A DNA stretch of 64,000 nucleotides from Allorhizobium ampelinum S4 (GTDB lineage Bacteria > Pseudomonadota > Alphaproteobacteria > Rhizobiales > Rhizobiaceae), in the NCBI RefSeq assembly GCF_000016285.1, contig NC_011981.1:434001-498000 (forward strand). The letters run 5' to 3'. Positions 52,526 to 61,926 of the stretch are shown piece by piece. Within the stretch, counting starts at the first letter, position 1. Every line of letters begins with the position of its first letter. Below the pieces are notes generated by a model, which did not search any database, was not told where the DNA came from, and saw only the letters and a list, made by a program, of their open reading frames with translations. Both the position numbers and the translations under genes were made by a program.

Positions 52526-54442
52526 TTACACGTGGCTCTCTTTCAGCGTCAGCAGCCAGACGGCGACGTCGCAGAAGGTGCTAGTCGCTCGTCCCGGCTC
52601 GGCAACCATCCAGTCACCCAGGCGGCTCGCCAGCGAGACGAAGCCGGCAGCGGTGAGCCTTGCCTTCAGCGGCTTGCCCACAGCCTCGCGATGGGCGCGT
52701 GCCCTGCTACCTGCATGGATCGAACCGCTCAACAACCGTTCCACCTCGTCGAGAATATCCGACTGCTGACTGACCTGACGTGGTGTGACCGTCGCCATCA
52801 TTTCCTCCGGCGTATCGAGATCCGGGACGATGAAGCGGTCGGCGGACAGCGACCATGGTTCGCAGACAAGCGCATCGCCATCGAGGCGCACAGGGCCGGC
52901 GATATAGCGAATGCGGCCCCAGCGCCCTTCCATTGCCGCTGCCAAAACGCCGGTTGCGGCTGGCGCGCCGGCATCGAATTCCCGCTCCAGGTGAAGCGTG
53001 CCGCCCTCATTGGCAAGGCGGACGGCGCCTTCCCAGATCTGCGCGCCGGCGGACCAACTCTGCCCCAGGGCTTCCTCGACCTCGAATACGTGGATGTCGT
53101 CCACCCGTTTGCGCGGCCGGATCAGTGAAATCGCCCGCTTTGAGAAGTCGGATGTCACGGCATCAACATGGCGGGCGGCCAGCGGCGAAGCGAAGGTAAA
53201 ATTGCCGTCGCGCGGCATCACCTGGGTTTTGCCGCCGGTGCCGCTGCCCAGCGCCAGCAGCCCATCGGCCCGCCGCCGGGCGACGCTGGTCAGAATCTGG
53301 CCGCGTCCCACTCCCAGCACCGGCAGGCCGGGTGAAAATTGCCGTCGTAAAACCGAGGCCTGTAGCGGGCCGGTCTCGTTGGGCAGGGCGGAGAACAGTC
53401 GTTCCAGCAGCATCGTGGCGCCGGTGTCGCTGTCGGCGAGAAGCACCGAGGCCCTGACATCCAGGCCCTCCTGCCGCAGCCTGCCACCGAGCGACACCAG
53501 GCGCGATTTCGACATGGCGGTTTCGAACGGTTCGCCGAGCCCGAGCGCGGTCGCGGCATCGCTGGCCTTAGTGCGAGCCACGAGTTCAACGCCGAGGCGA
53601 AGTGCGGCCCGCTCGTCATAGCGTGCACTCCGGGCGCTATAGCTTTCGATCTGCTCCACCAGCCCTTCGAGGACCAGCAGCATCTGCGACGCGCCAAGCT
53701 TTTCGGCCTGTCGGCGGCAGCGTTCGATCAGCAGTGCATGGGCCGTCAGGCCCGCAGTCACCCCGACGTCCAGAAGCTGGGCAAGAAGCTCGGTGCAGGC
53801 GGTCGCCAGCGCCCCTGTGTCGGCTGTGCCTGCCGCAATGGCCGATGCGCCCCCGACCACGGCTTCCGACGTGTCGTCGGCAGCACGAAAAGCGCGGATC
53901 GCGAGCGCCACGTGAACGCAGTTCCGCTGCTGGATACAGTCGCAGCGAGCATAGCCGAGGTCACCGGGTACAAGAAACCGGACGCTTGCCATCGGCAGCC
54001 TTGCAGCAGGCACTTGGCCGTAGACGAGCCGAACCGAATGGCGGGTCCCGAGCAGACGATTGAGCTCGGCCTTTGCTGAGGGGGCGAGGGCGGCTTCAAA
54101 ACCCTCGAGATCGAGCGTGGCAGGGTTCCAAGCGACGGCAACGTCCGGCTGTCCGTCCCTGTCTTGCGTCCGCGTCTCTCGGCAAGCCATGGCCAGCATC
54201 ACCCGGTGGCGGCAGACGCCGGAAGACGGGCAGGTGCAACTGGCGTCGGCAAGCTCACGTCCGGGTGCCAGCCGGGTCAGCGTACCGTCGGCAAACCGAG
54301 CCTCGATCGTACCGTCATCGAGTTCGGCAAGCTCAGGTCCGGTGCCGTTTGCAAGCTCTCGCTGCGCACGCTTGACCAGCCCGGCATTGGAAAGCTGGGT
54401 CAGGCCGTCATCGGTCAATGCGGTGAGGTCGGCGCGTGCCAT
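52526..54442 (-). CDS. YehQ-like protein with two SWIM-type zinc motifs
   Basis: A 638-residue protein. CxCx5CxH appears twice: Cys69, Cys71, Cys77, His79 (CTCPSSGVCRH) and Cys167, Cys169, Cys175, His177 (CDCIQQRNCVH). The first is the canonical SWIM finger; the second looks like a duplicate. SWIM fingers bind nucleic acid or protein. The rest is helical with no recognised catalytic motif. It is the last gene of a minus-strand operon that corresponds to the E. coli yehQ, yehP, yehI, yehM, yehL group, whose function is not established. The VWA gene is 2 bases upstream. Confidence 0.82.
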   Translation of the reverse strand: MARADLTALTDDGLTQLSNAGLVKRAQRELANGTGPELAELDDGTIEARFADGTLTRLAPGRELADASCTCPSSGVCRHRVMLAMACRETRTQDRDGQPDVAVAWNPATLDLEGFEAALAPSAKAELNRLLGTRHSVRLVYGQVPAARLPMASVRFLVPGDLGYARCDCIQQRNCVHVALAIRAFRAADDTSEAVVGGASAIAAGTADTGALATACTELLAQLLDVGVTAGLTAHALLIERCRRQAEKLGASQMLLVLEGLVEQIESYSARSARYDERAALRLGVELVARTKASDAATALGLGEPFETAMSKSRLVSLGGRLRQEGLDVRASVLLADSDTGATMLLERLFSALPNETGPLQASVLRRQFSPGLPVLGVGRGQILTSVARRRADGLLALGSGTGGKTQVMPRDGNFTFASPLAARHVDAVTSDFSKRAISLIRPRKRVDDIHVFEVEEALGQSWSAGAQIWEGAVRLANEGGTLHLEREFDAGAPAATGVLAAAMEGRWGRIRYIAGPVRLDGDALVCEPWSLSADRFIVPDLDTPEEMMATVTPRQVSQQSDILDEVERLLSGSIHAGSRARAHREAVGKPLKARLTAAGFVSLASRLGDWMVAEPGRATSTFCDVAVWLLTLKESHV

Positions 54443-54444
54443 TC

Positions 54445-55587
54445 CTAGCGTCCGATCTTGGCGGCCAGCCAGCCGGCCAGCTCGCCGGGGGTCATGGCGC
54501 CTACTTCGGCGCCGGCGCTGACCAGACGACGCGCCATCTCCCGGTCATAGGCCGGCTCGGCGTCTGAATCGAGCGCTGCCAAACCGAGCACCAGCGTGCG
54601 CTGTGCCGTCAGTTCGGCCACTCTTTGCAGCAGCATCGCCTCGCTTGCGCCCTCGTAGAAATCCGAGATCAGAATCACGATCGCATTCTCCGGCTGGGTG
54701 ATCAGATCTGCGGCATAGCCGACCGCTCTTTGGATATCCGTTCCGCCGCCGAGCTGTACCTTCATCAGCAGTTCGCAGGGATCATCGACATCGCTCGTCA
54801 GGTCGACCACGCTGGTGTCGAAGGCGACGAGGTGAGTTTTCACCCCGGGCAAGCCCCAGAGGCAGGCCGCCGTCACGGCGGAATGGATGACGGAGTCGAG
54901 CATAGAGCCGCTCTGGTCGACCAAGAGGATCACCTGCCATTGCTTCATATGTCGGCGGTTGCGGGCAAAGAAATGCAGCCTCTCTACGGTCAGCTGTCGA
55001 CTTTCGGCATTGTAGTGTTTGAGATTATCCTTCAGAACACGACGGAAATCGAGATCGCTGGCGATCTTGAAACGGCTGTGGCGCCGCCGATCAACGACGC
55101 CGGAAAAGGCGACCGCCATCTCCCGCGACAGCTTTTCCATCAGCTGGCGCACGACCTCCTGCACCAGCTTGCGTGCCATCACAAGGATGTCAGGCGACAT
55201 CAGGTGCTTGGTCCGCAGAACCGCCTTCAGCAGTGTCTCGTTGGGTTCGGCCCGCGACAGGACGTCGGGATTGGTCACGATGTCATCGATGGCATAATGC
55301 TCGATCGCATCGCGCTCCAGCCGCTCGATGGTTTCCTTGGGAAACAGCCGATGGATGTCGTTGATCCATTGCGGCGTGGTGAGGGCGGAGGGACCGCGCC
55401 CGCCCTGACGGCTGATATTGCGGGCGCCGTCCTCATCATCACGGCCGTAGAGCCAGTCGAGAGCTGCATCCATGGCCATGGCATCGCCCGACATCGTGCA
55501 GCCGGCAGCGCTGCAGGCAGCGTCCGACGCCTCGCCCAGGATAAGGCGCCAGCGGGTGAGCGGGTCAAGTGCTGCGGCTTGGCTCAT
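54445..55587 (-). CDS. VWA-domain protein (YehP-like)
   Basis: A 380-residue protein. A helical N-terminal region of about 210 residues, with ETIERLERDAIEHY and the basic RRRHSRFKIASD, is followed by a von Willebrand A domain. The MIDAS metal site is Asp224-x-Ser226-x-Ser228 (VDQSGSM), with the later GGTDIQRAV threonine and aspartate present. In MoxR-VWA pairs the VWA protein is the adaptor or substrate of the AAA+ ATPase. Here the ATPase is three genes upstream. The gene overlaps the WGR-DUF4132 gene by 4 bases. Confidence 0.92.
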   Translation of the reverse strand: MSQAAALDPLTRWRLILGEASDAACSAAGCTMSGDAMAMDAALDWLYGRDDEDGARNISRQGGRGPSALTTPQWINDIHRLFPKETIERLERDAIEHYAIDDIVTNPDVLSRAEPNETLLKAVLRTKHLMSPDILVMARKLVQEVVRQLMEKLSREMAVAFSGVVDRRRHSRFKIASDLDFRRVLKDNLKHYNAESRQLTVERLHFFARNRRHMKQWQVILLVDQSGSMLDSVIHSAVTAACLWGLPGVKTHLVAFDTSVVDLTSDVDDPCELLMKVQLGGGTDIQRAVGYAADLITQPENAIVILISDFYEGASEAMLLQRVAELTAQRTLVLGLAALDSDAEPAYDREMARRLVSAGAEVGAMTPGELAGWLAAKIGR

Positions 55588-58500
55588 TTCACAGCCGTCT
55601 CGGCCAACAGCGCCAGGCCGCGCAGCAATTCGCTGACGGTCACCGCATCAAGCTCGTCGAACTTGCGCTCGCTGGTCTTGGTGCGTGCATAGGGCTGTTC
55701 TAGCGATAGTTTGCCAAGGGTCTGCTCCTTGTCCTCCCAATCGCCGCCACCGGTAAAGATGCCGTCGGAGAAATAGAACATCGCGGCATGCGTGCTGCCG
55801 TCGGGAAACTGTACAGGCCGCTCCAGCCACCAGATGCAGCCGCTATCCTGGGGTGCGCCGAGCCGCCAGCCGCGCGCGGCCATTCCCCTAAGCCGCGGAG
55901 ACTCGACTTTTAGGCCCTCGAAGCGGCTGATTTCGCTGGTATCCTTCTCGGTCTCCAGCAGCAGGTGGATTTCGCGGCCGAGCTGCGGGAAGGGCTGTGA
56001 GATCTCATAATCGCCGAACAGCGCTCCCCAGGCATCGAGCCCGCCTGCTGGCAGATGCAGCGGATGCACGGTCCCGATGAAGCCTGTCGCCTGCGCCGAG
56101 AAATCGAGATCGAGCGTCTCGTCCTGCGCGTCAGTGACGGACAGATCGTCAGAGACCCGGAAGATCGTCGTCGGCGCAGTGGAGGGATCATGGTCGGCAT
56201 ACACTCCCCATACAAGTCGCTGGGTCAGGTGACCGATCAGCGGATGGCTGGCAAAGAAGGTCCAGAACACCTCCGGCGCGGCGCGGCGCGATGTGGACAG
56301 CATGTTTTCCAGCCGTGTGATCTGCAGGCTGGAGATGGCGCGGGCATCCTTTTTTAGCGCTGCCCAGCGCTTGGTTGCCTCCGCCGCCAGTTCCTGGTCG
56401 TCCGACTTGATCGGCTTCGGCAGGTCCTTGAGCCGCTTGCCGGTCTCGTCCTTCACCCAGGGCTTGAGGAATTCGTCGAAGCCGACGCGGAAGCGCCGGT
56501 CGCCGAAGATGAGATCCATGCCGCCGCGATCATCGAGATCGAGATCGGGCGCCAGCCGGTCTGCCAGTTCTTCCGGCGTCAGCTCGCGGGCTTCGGCCAG
56601 CACCGCGATTTTTTCACGGGCCTTTTCCTGCAGGCCCTTGAACTTCAATTTTTCAGCGATGCCATTGAGGTTCATCAGTGCCACGTCGGTGCCGATGTCG
56701 GCAAGCACGTCGAGGCCCGTCACGGCGCGTGCGTGGGCGGCCTCGCCTGGCCATTTGCGGATCAGGCGGGTCAGCTTGCGGGCGCATTCGTCGTCGCCCA
56801 TCCAGCCCACGGCCCTGAGCGCCCAGCCATCCTTGGAGGGAGCGCCATCGGCCAGCCAGGCGGCAAACATGTCCCAGGCGAATCCTGCCTGACTTTCCGG
56901 CGTGGTGAACTCCTTGACGATATCGATGCCGCCGTAAATCCCCTCCGGCGTGCTGAAGGACAGCATTTCGGCGATTGCGGCCATAGCCTCGTCAGACAAA
57001 GCGCCGCCCTGCTTCAGCAACGGTCGCGTCATCGCCGCCGGCTTGAACCAGGTGGGCAGCTTGGCAATGCGCGCCGGATAGCGCTGCAGCGGATCGCGAT
57101 CAAGAACCTCCGAAACCGCCTCGGGCACCTTGGCGTCCTGGGTGGTATAGTCTTGGGCCACGGCTTCAATCGCCGCGCGTCCATCGTTGCGATCGCCGGC
57201 GATCCAGCGCAAGGCATGCTCGGCGGCCTCGCGCGCAATGCCCTTGTCGCCGACGGCGTCGGGGATCAGCCGGGTCACTGCCGTCTGCCGGTGCGTGCGC
57301 AGCCATTGCATGGCCGGAACACGAGCCTTCTTGAGCTTGAGCAGGGCGCGGGCCGCATGCGGCGCAATTTCCGAGGCGTCGACATCCTTGGCGCGGTCAA
57401 TCATGCCGATAGGATCACCTTCAATCTGCCTCAGAAGGCCCGGCAGGCCGCGCTCGCCGAAACGGGCCATCATGCGTGGATAGACGTCATCGGCGAAATA
57501 ACCGGTCGCGACACCCGGGCAGCTCCACAGCACCAGTGCCAACGCATCCGGTTGACGGTCGATACCGGCAAAAAGCGTGTTCCAGCCACTTGAATTGATC
57601 GCATAGGATTTCGCACGATGAATCTGCATCACGCGCTCGTAGATAAAGCCTAGCACGTCGCCTTCGTCGTCACCGCGCTGGGGCAAAGGCCTCGATCGGG
57701 CCGGAACGCCGTACCAGTCCGGGAAGGGCTTGGCTTCGAATTCCGTGATCAGTTCGATCAGTTCGTCGGTATTGGCGATAACCTTCGCCTGGGATATCCG
57801 CCAGTGGTTTTCGTGGCCGGGAGGCCCATCGGGCTCGTAGCGGAATTGTGTCTCAGCCGGCTTGAGCGAAAGGACGAGATCGTCGCTCTTCTTCGCCTTC
57901 TTGCGCCATGGCGGGTCTTGCAGAACCGCAGGCAGCGCATCGTTCCCGGCGAGCGTCACATTCTGCGCCTCCAACAGGCGGTCGAGCTGGCTCAGTGCTT
58001 TATTGTTGCCTTGCAGCCATTGCTTCAGCGTATCGGCAGGATAGCGCTTCGTCATGTCTAGAACGCGCGAGCGGATAACCGGATCGCTACGGCCGGCAGC
58101 GAGCGACGTGACATACTGCCGGAAGACATTCGCGGGATTGGCTTCGGTCGCCTCGTCAAGGGCGGCGCGGATCCATTTCTCATGCAAGAAGGGAAGCAGC
58201 AGGCCGAGCGCTGCGTCTTCGCCGGTCGCCAGCACGATGCGCGCCACGAGCGTCCGCTGTGCATCGTAGGCATAGTGCAACAGCCATTCGAGCGCGGGCA
58301 GGGCTGACTCGCGATAGAGATCGGCAGCGCCAATGACGGTAGCTGCGATGTCTTCGAGAGGCAGGTCGAAATAGGTGTAATAGATGAAATAGGTGCGTTT
58401 CGTCCGCCAGCGCACGACGGCAGAGGGCGGCGCCTCGGCGATCAGCGGCACCATTTCCAAGGTTGCACCGACATCGAGACCGCTGACGGCTGCACCGTTC

Positions 58501-59573
58501 AGGACTGCGAGTGCCTTCAGATCATGTTCGCCGACCCTGTCGTCGCCGAGCACGAAGGCAAAATAGGCGCGACGTTTCCAATCCACCTGTTCATCGCAAG
58601 CCTGCATGAAGACATCGACGACCTGTTCGTATTCCTCCGCCGGAGCCTTCACAAGGGCGTCGCGCAAGGCAAGCGACAGGGCCGAGCTCCAGGCGGAATT
58701 TTCATAGCTGCGGCGCGCCTGGTTTTCGGTGCCGACAAGCGGCAGTGCCGCTTCTGCGACGATTGGCGCTCCAGATGTTCGCGCCAGCCAATGGAAGAAG
58801 TATCTTAGGCACAACAGGTCGACCGGGCGACTTTTTTCATCGCCCCCACCTAGGGTAATCGACAGCCGATTCGTCGCGTTCAGGATGTGGGTGATCCAGG
58901 TACGGGCTTCTTCGACGCCCATGAATGCTTCCTGTTTGCCGCCGAGCTTGGATTTTAGCCAGCCGACCGCACCACCGCCAGCGGGTGCCTTCGGACCGTC
59001 CTCACCGAGACGCTCTTCCAGCCATTGAGCCGATGCCTTTTCCTTCTCGGTGGCCTTGGGAAGCGTGACCTGGAGCGTGTTCCGGAGTGCTTTCCAAGCA
59101 TCTGCTTCCAGATAGTATGTCGTCTGCGGTTCAGTGCGCGTCGGAAGGGGATCGCCGAGCAGCTTTTCCAGCTCCTCGGAAGACTCGATCACCAAAGGGG
59201 CGGGGGCTGGTTCGGCGGGCGCCTCTGGTGGGACTGCTGCTGCTGGCGCTTCCGCTGACGTCACGGGGCGCTCGGCCAGCGCCAGCGCAGCCGCCTGCTG
59301 CACCGGCATTTCCTTCTTTTCGGCAGCTTTTGGCTTGGGTGTGGCGGTCTTGACGGGCGCGGGACCAGATCCGCTCAAGGCATAGCCCTTGCCAGTCTTC
59401 TCCTTAACCAGCTTGTTCTTTTCCTTGATCGCCGCATCGACGCTGTCGAATTCCTTTTCCTTCGTCTGGCCCTGGGTACCGATGCGCCCGTAGGTGACCG
59501 TCAGGGTCGTTCCGTCAAGCGAGACCTGCCAGAATTTCGATGATGTGCCCTCAACGAGTTCGTAGCGTTCCAT
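55584..59573 (-). CDS. WGR-domain DUF4132 giant protein (YehI/MolR-like)
   Basis: A 1329-residue protein. Residues 1-65 are a WGR domain (KFWQVSLDGTTLTVTYGRIG, with Tyr for Trp in the name motif), a fold known in PARP proteins and thought to bind nucleic acid. A proline-alanine-rich linker covers about residues 68-130. A very long helical, HEAT-like middle follows, and the DUF4132 region lies near the C-terminus (GMDLIFGDRRFRVGFDEFLK and after). Older databases call relatives MolR, a molybdate regulator, without good evidence. It is the central gene of the operon. Confidence 0.9.
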   Translation of the reverse strand: MERYELVEGTSSKFWQVSLDGTTLTVTYGRIGTQGQTKEKEFDSVDAAIKEKNKLVKEKTGKGYALSGSGPAPVKTATPKPKAAEKKEMPVQQAAALALAERPVTSAEAPAAAVPPEAPAEPAPAPLVIESSEELEKLLGDPLPTRTEPQTTYYLEADAWKALRNTLQVTLPKATEKEKASAQWLEERLGEDGPKAPAGGGAVGWLKSKLGGKQEAFMGVEEARTWITHILNATNRLSITLGGGDEKSRPVDLLCLRYFFHWLARTSGAPIVAEAALPLVGTENQARRSYENSAWSSALSLALRDALVKAPAEEYEQVVDVFMQACDEQVDWKRRAYFAFVLGDDRVGEHDLKALAVLNGAAVSGLDVGATLEMVPLIAEAPPSAVVRWRTKRTYFIYYTYFDLPLEDIAATVIGAADLYRESALPALEWLLHYAYDAQRTLVARIVLATGEDAALGLLLPFLHEKWIRAALDEATEANPANVFRQYVTSLAAGRSDPVIRSRVLDMTKRYPADTLKQWLQGNNKALSQLDRLLEAQNVTLAGNDALPAVLQDPPWRKKAKKSDDLVLSLKPAETQFRYEPDGPPGHENHWRISQAKVIANTDELIELITEFEAKPFPDWYGVPARSRPLPQRGDDEGDVLGFIYERVMQIHRAKSYAINSSGWNTLFAGIDRQPDALALVLWSCPGVATGYFADDVYPRMMARFGERGLPGLLRQIEGDPIGMIDRAKDVDASEIAPHAARALLKLKKARVPAMQWLRTHRQTAVTRLIPDAVGDKGIAREAAEHALRWIAGDRNDGRAAIEAVAQDYTTQDAKVPEAVSEVLDRDPLQRYPARIAKLPTWFKPAAMTRPLLKQGGALSDEAMAAIAEMLSFSTPEGIYGGIDIVKEFTTPESQAGFAWDMFAAWLADGAPSKDGWALRAVGWMGDDECARKLTRLIRKWPGEAAHARAVTGLDVLADIGTDVALMNLNGIAEKLKFKGLQEKAREKIAVLAEARELTPEELADRLAPDLDLDDRGGMDLIFGDRRFRVGFDEFLKPWVKDETGKRLKDLPKPIKSDDQELAAEATKRWAALKKDARAISSLQITRLENMLSTSRRAAPEVFWTFFASHPLIGHLTQRLVWGVYADHDPSTAPTTIFRVSDDLSVTDAQDETLDLDFSAQATGFIGTVHPLHLPAGGLDAWGALFGDYEISQPFPQLGREIHLLLETEKDTSEISRFEGLKVESPRLRGMAARGWRLGAPQDSGCIWWLERPVQFPDGSTHAAMFYFSDGIFTGGGDWEDKEQTLGKLSLEQPYARTKTSERKFDELDAVTVSELLRGLALLAETAVK

Positions 59574-59595
59574 CCCTATCTCCTCATCTTTCTGG

Positions 59596-61926
59596 TCATA
59601 TCAATCCAGCGCGGGTGAGCCGCCGCTCCACCACTGCTTCCAAAGCCAGCGCCGCCGCCTGAGTCTCTGTGCTGCTGCGCTGGCGCATCCATTGCATGGC
59701 TTCGATCTGCGCCCGTGCCTCCCCGCGTCCATGGGTGCGCAGGATCACCTGGGCAAGCTTTTCGCGCTCCCGAGGTGGGAAGAAGGAAAATGCCTGGCGC
59801 AGCGCTGGCAGCGCTTGCAGGAATTCGTCATCTCCCCAGTCGTCAACCAGCTGCGTGACGGCGTCGATGACCGGCAGATCCGCGGCGATCTCCTCGCGGG
59901 AAAGGGCAAAGAGGCCGGCGAGAAAATCGCCGAGCTGAGTTGGTCGGCTGAAATGGCGCATCTGGCTTGCAATGCCGGAGATGTCGCTGCGACCGCAGGC
60001 GATCATCGTGCCAAGGGCAGCACCCGCCAGCGCCGAAATGGTGGAGCGGTTGGCGACGCAGCGAGCAAGCGTTCCGACCAGCGCTTCGCTGTCGATATCG
60101 AGTGATGGGCAATCGCGCATCATGTCGCGGCAGGCGATCAAGGCGTTGAGGGAGCGGCGTCCTTCGTCCTCATTGTGGATGTCTCCGACAAGCCACAGGA
60201 CGCGCGCGAATATCTGCTCGCACAGCCGCCCCAGCGCCTGGTGCGCATGGCTGCCAAAGATATGTCCGAAGCGATACAGTCGCACGGCTTGGAGACCGGC
60301 CTTGCCGATCTCGCCGATCTCGTGAGAGCGGGCAATGCCGGATGCGATCTTGCCCGTCAGTTCGCTTTCGAGGACGAGCAGCCCGGCGAACAGCGCGTCG
60401 GACAGGCAGGATGTCAGCACGTCCAGATCATCGCCCGCGCGGGCGACCCGATCGGCGAGCAGACCCGACGAAGCCATTGGCAGCGTGCCTCCCCATCTGG
60501 AGGCTTCGATGAGCACGCCTTCGGCATCGCGGTGGCGAATCAAGCGGAAAACCTCCAGCGGCGCCCTGGTCTCAATCGCCGAAGGCCCTTCCAGCCGCTC
60601 CAGCCCCGGCATGCGCAGAAGCCTCAGAGCATGCAGCATGTGGGCCTGGCCGCGATCGGCGGGCTCGTTCCAGTCAAGCTCCAGACGCCTTGCGGTCGGG
60701 CCGGGCACCATATCGGCTTCGAGCAGCCGGGCGTCGATATCGTCGAGCAGTGGTGGCCGGCGGGTGCCGGCAGCAAGCCGGCCGCGCCTGTTTCCGGTCA
60801 TGGCTTTCAACATGGCAACGAGCGCCGGGTGGGTGCCTGATCTGACCGCGCCAGCCTGGGTCCAGGCGGCCGGTGCCTCCAGCCCATCCTTCACCAACGT
60901 CGCCAGCGCGGCATCGAGTAGATCGACGCGCAGAATGGCGCTGTGGCCGCGGGCTCGGGCCAAACCTTCGGCATGGGCCTGCCAAGCGATCCGGTCGGCG
61001 GTGGAGACCACCTGGCCCGCATCCCTCAGGCCATGGGTGATCGCGTTGGCGGCCCAGTCTGCGGCAAAGCCGAGACCGCGTTCCCGGACATGTTCGTAAT
61101 AGGCGGGTGAGGGCATGCCTGAGGCATAGCCGGTGAAACGGTCGAGCCGTTGATAGTCATAGGGCAATACATAGCTGCCGACCCGTTCATGCTCGCCCGG
61201 TTCAGGCATGTCGGGCTTTTCGCCGTCCATTTCCTCGGTCAGTCGACGGATTGCTTCGGCATGCCAGCCGCCGCAGATCAGCACCACCTTGCCAATACCG
61301 GCTTCGCGCAGCGCCCAGGCCGCATGGCCAGCCATGAATTTTTCGCGGGCCAGTTCCCGTGGATCTTCGGCACCCTCCGGCCGCAGCAGGTCGAAATAGC
61401 GGTCGAGCCGTTCATCAAGCTCCGCCACCGGCGCCTGCTCAGCCAGCGCGTCCCATAGAGCATCCAGGCCATCTTCACCCAGCGCGTGGCCGAGCGCGGC
61501 CTCGGCCGCCGCGGCGCGAACCGTATGTGGGTCGGCGTAGCGATTGGTCCGGTTGCCGAAGTCAGGATGCCAAGCCGGCAGGTCGCAAAATAACGGAGTA
61601 GCGCCGACCTTCCATGCAGATTGCAGCGCCTCCCACTCCGGCGAATAGGCGCAGAACGGCGAGTAGGAGGCGAAGCTCCGCTCCGCAGCCGCGTGATAGC
61701 TGAAGATTGCGACGGGCAGCGTATGTGGCAGTCGCAGGTCGTTCATATGAGGATTGAAGTCTGCTGGGCCTTCGATCAGCACGAAGCGCGGCTTCAGCCG
61801 CTCGACTGTCTGGGAGACCAAGCGCGCACAGGCTGGTGAATGATGACGCACGCCGACGACCGTCAGCCTGCCGCCGCGATCCTGCGCCACGTCCGCCTCA
61901 GGGCGTGAGAAGATGCCGAGCCTCAT
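59596..61926 (-). CDS. DUF5682-like protein (YehM-like)
   Basis: A 776-residue protein. Conserved blocks are VVGVRHHSPACARLVSQTVE, FVLIEGPADFNPHM near residue 60 and VVLICGGWHAEAIRRL near residue 220, a histidine, glutamate, histidine arrangement. It is reminiscent of TraB/TIKI-type or erythromycin-esterase-like hydrolases; that link is tentative. The C-terminal half is alpha-helical repeats. ATG 61926 is selected; it overlaps the upstream AAA+ gene by 29 bases, so the two are tightly coupled. No function is established. Confidence 0.82.
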   Translation of the reverse strand: MRLGIFSRPEADVAQDRGGRLTVVGVRHHSPACARLVSQTVERLKPRFVLIEGPADFNPHMNDLRLPHTLPVAIFSYHAAAERSFASYSPFCAYSPEWEALQSAWKVGATPLFCDLPAWHPDFGNRTNRYADPHTVRAAAAEAALGHALGEDGLDALWDALAEQAPVAELDERLDRYFDLLRPEGAEDPRELAREKFMAGHAAWALREAGIGKVVLICGGWHAEAIRRLTEEMDGEKPDMPEPGEHERVGSYVLPYDYQRLDRFTGYASGMPSPAYYEHVRERGLGFAADWAANAITHGLRDAGQVVSTADRIAWQAHAEGLARARGHSAILRVDLLDAALATLVKDGLEAPAAWTQAGAVRSGTHPALVAMLKAMTGNRRGRLAAGTRRPPLLDDIDARLLEADMVPGPTARRLELDWNEPADRGQAHMLHALRLLRMPGLERLEGPSAIETRAPLEVFRLIRHRDAEGVLIEASRWGGTLPMASSGLLADRVARAGDDLDVLTSCLSDALFAGLLVLESELTGKIASGIARSHEIGEIGKAGLQAVRLYRFGHIFGSHAHQALGRLCEQIFARVLWLVGDIHNEDEGRRSLNALIACRDMMRDCPSLDIDSEALVGTLARCVANRSTISALAGAALGTMIACGRSDISGIASQMRHFSRPTQLGDFLAGLFALSREEIAADLPVIDAVTQLVDDWGDDEFLQALPALRQAFSFFPPREREKLAQVILRTHGRGEARAQIEAMQWMRQRSSTETQAAALALEAVVERRLTRAGLI

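Noticed and set aside
55584..59573. Molybdate metabolism regulator (MolR)
   Set aside because: The name persists in databases for WGR-DUF4132 proteins, but nothing molybdate-related is seen here.
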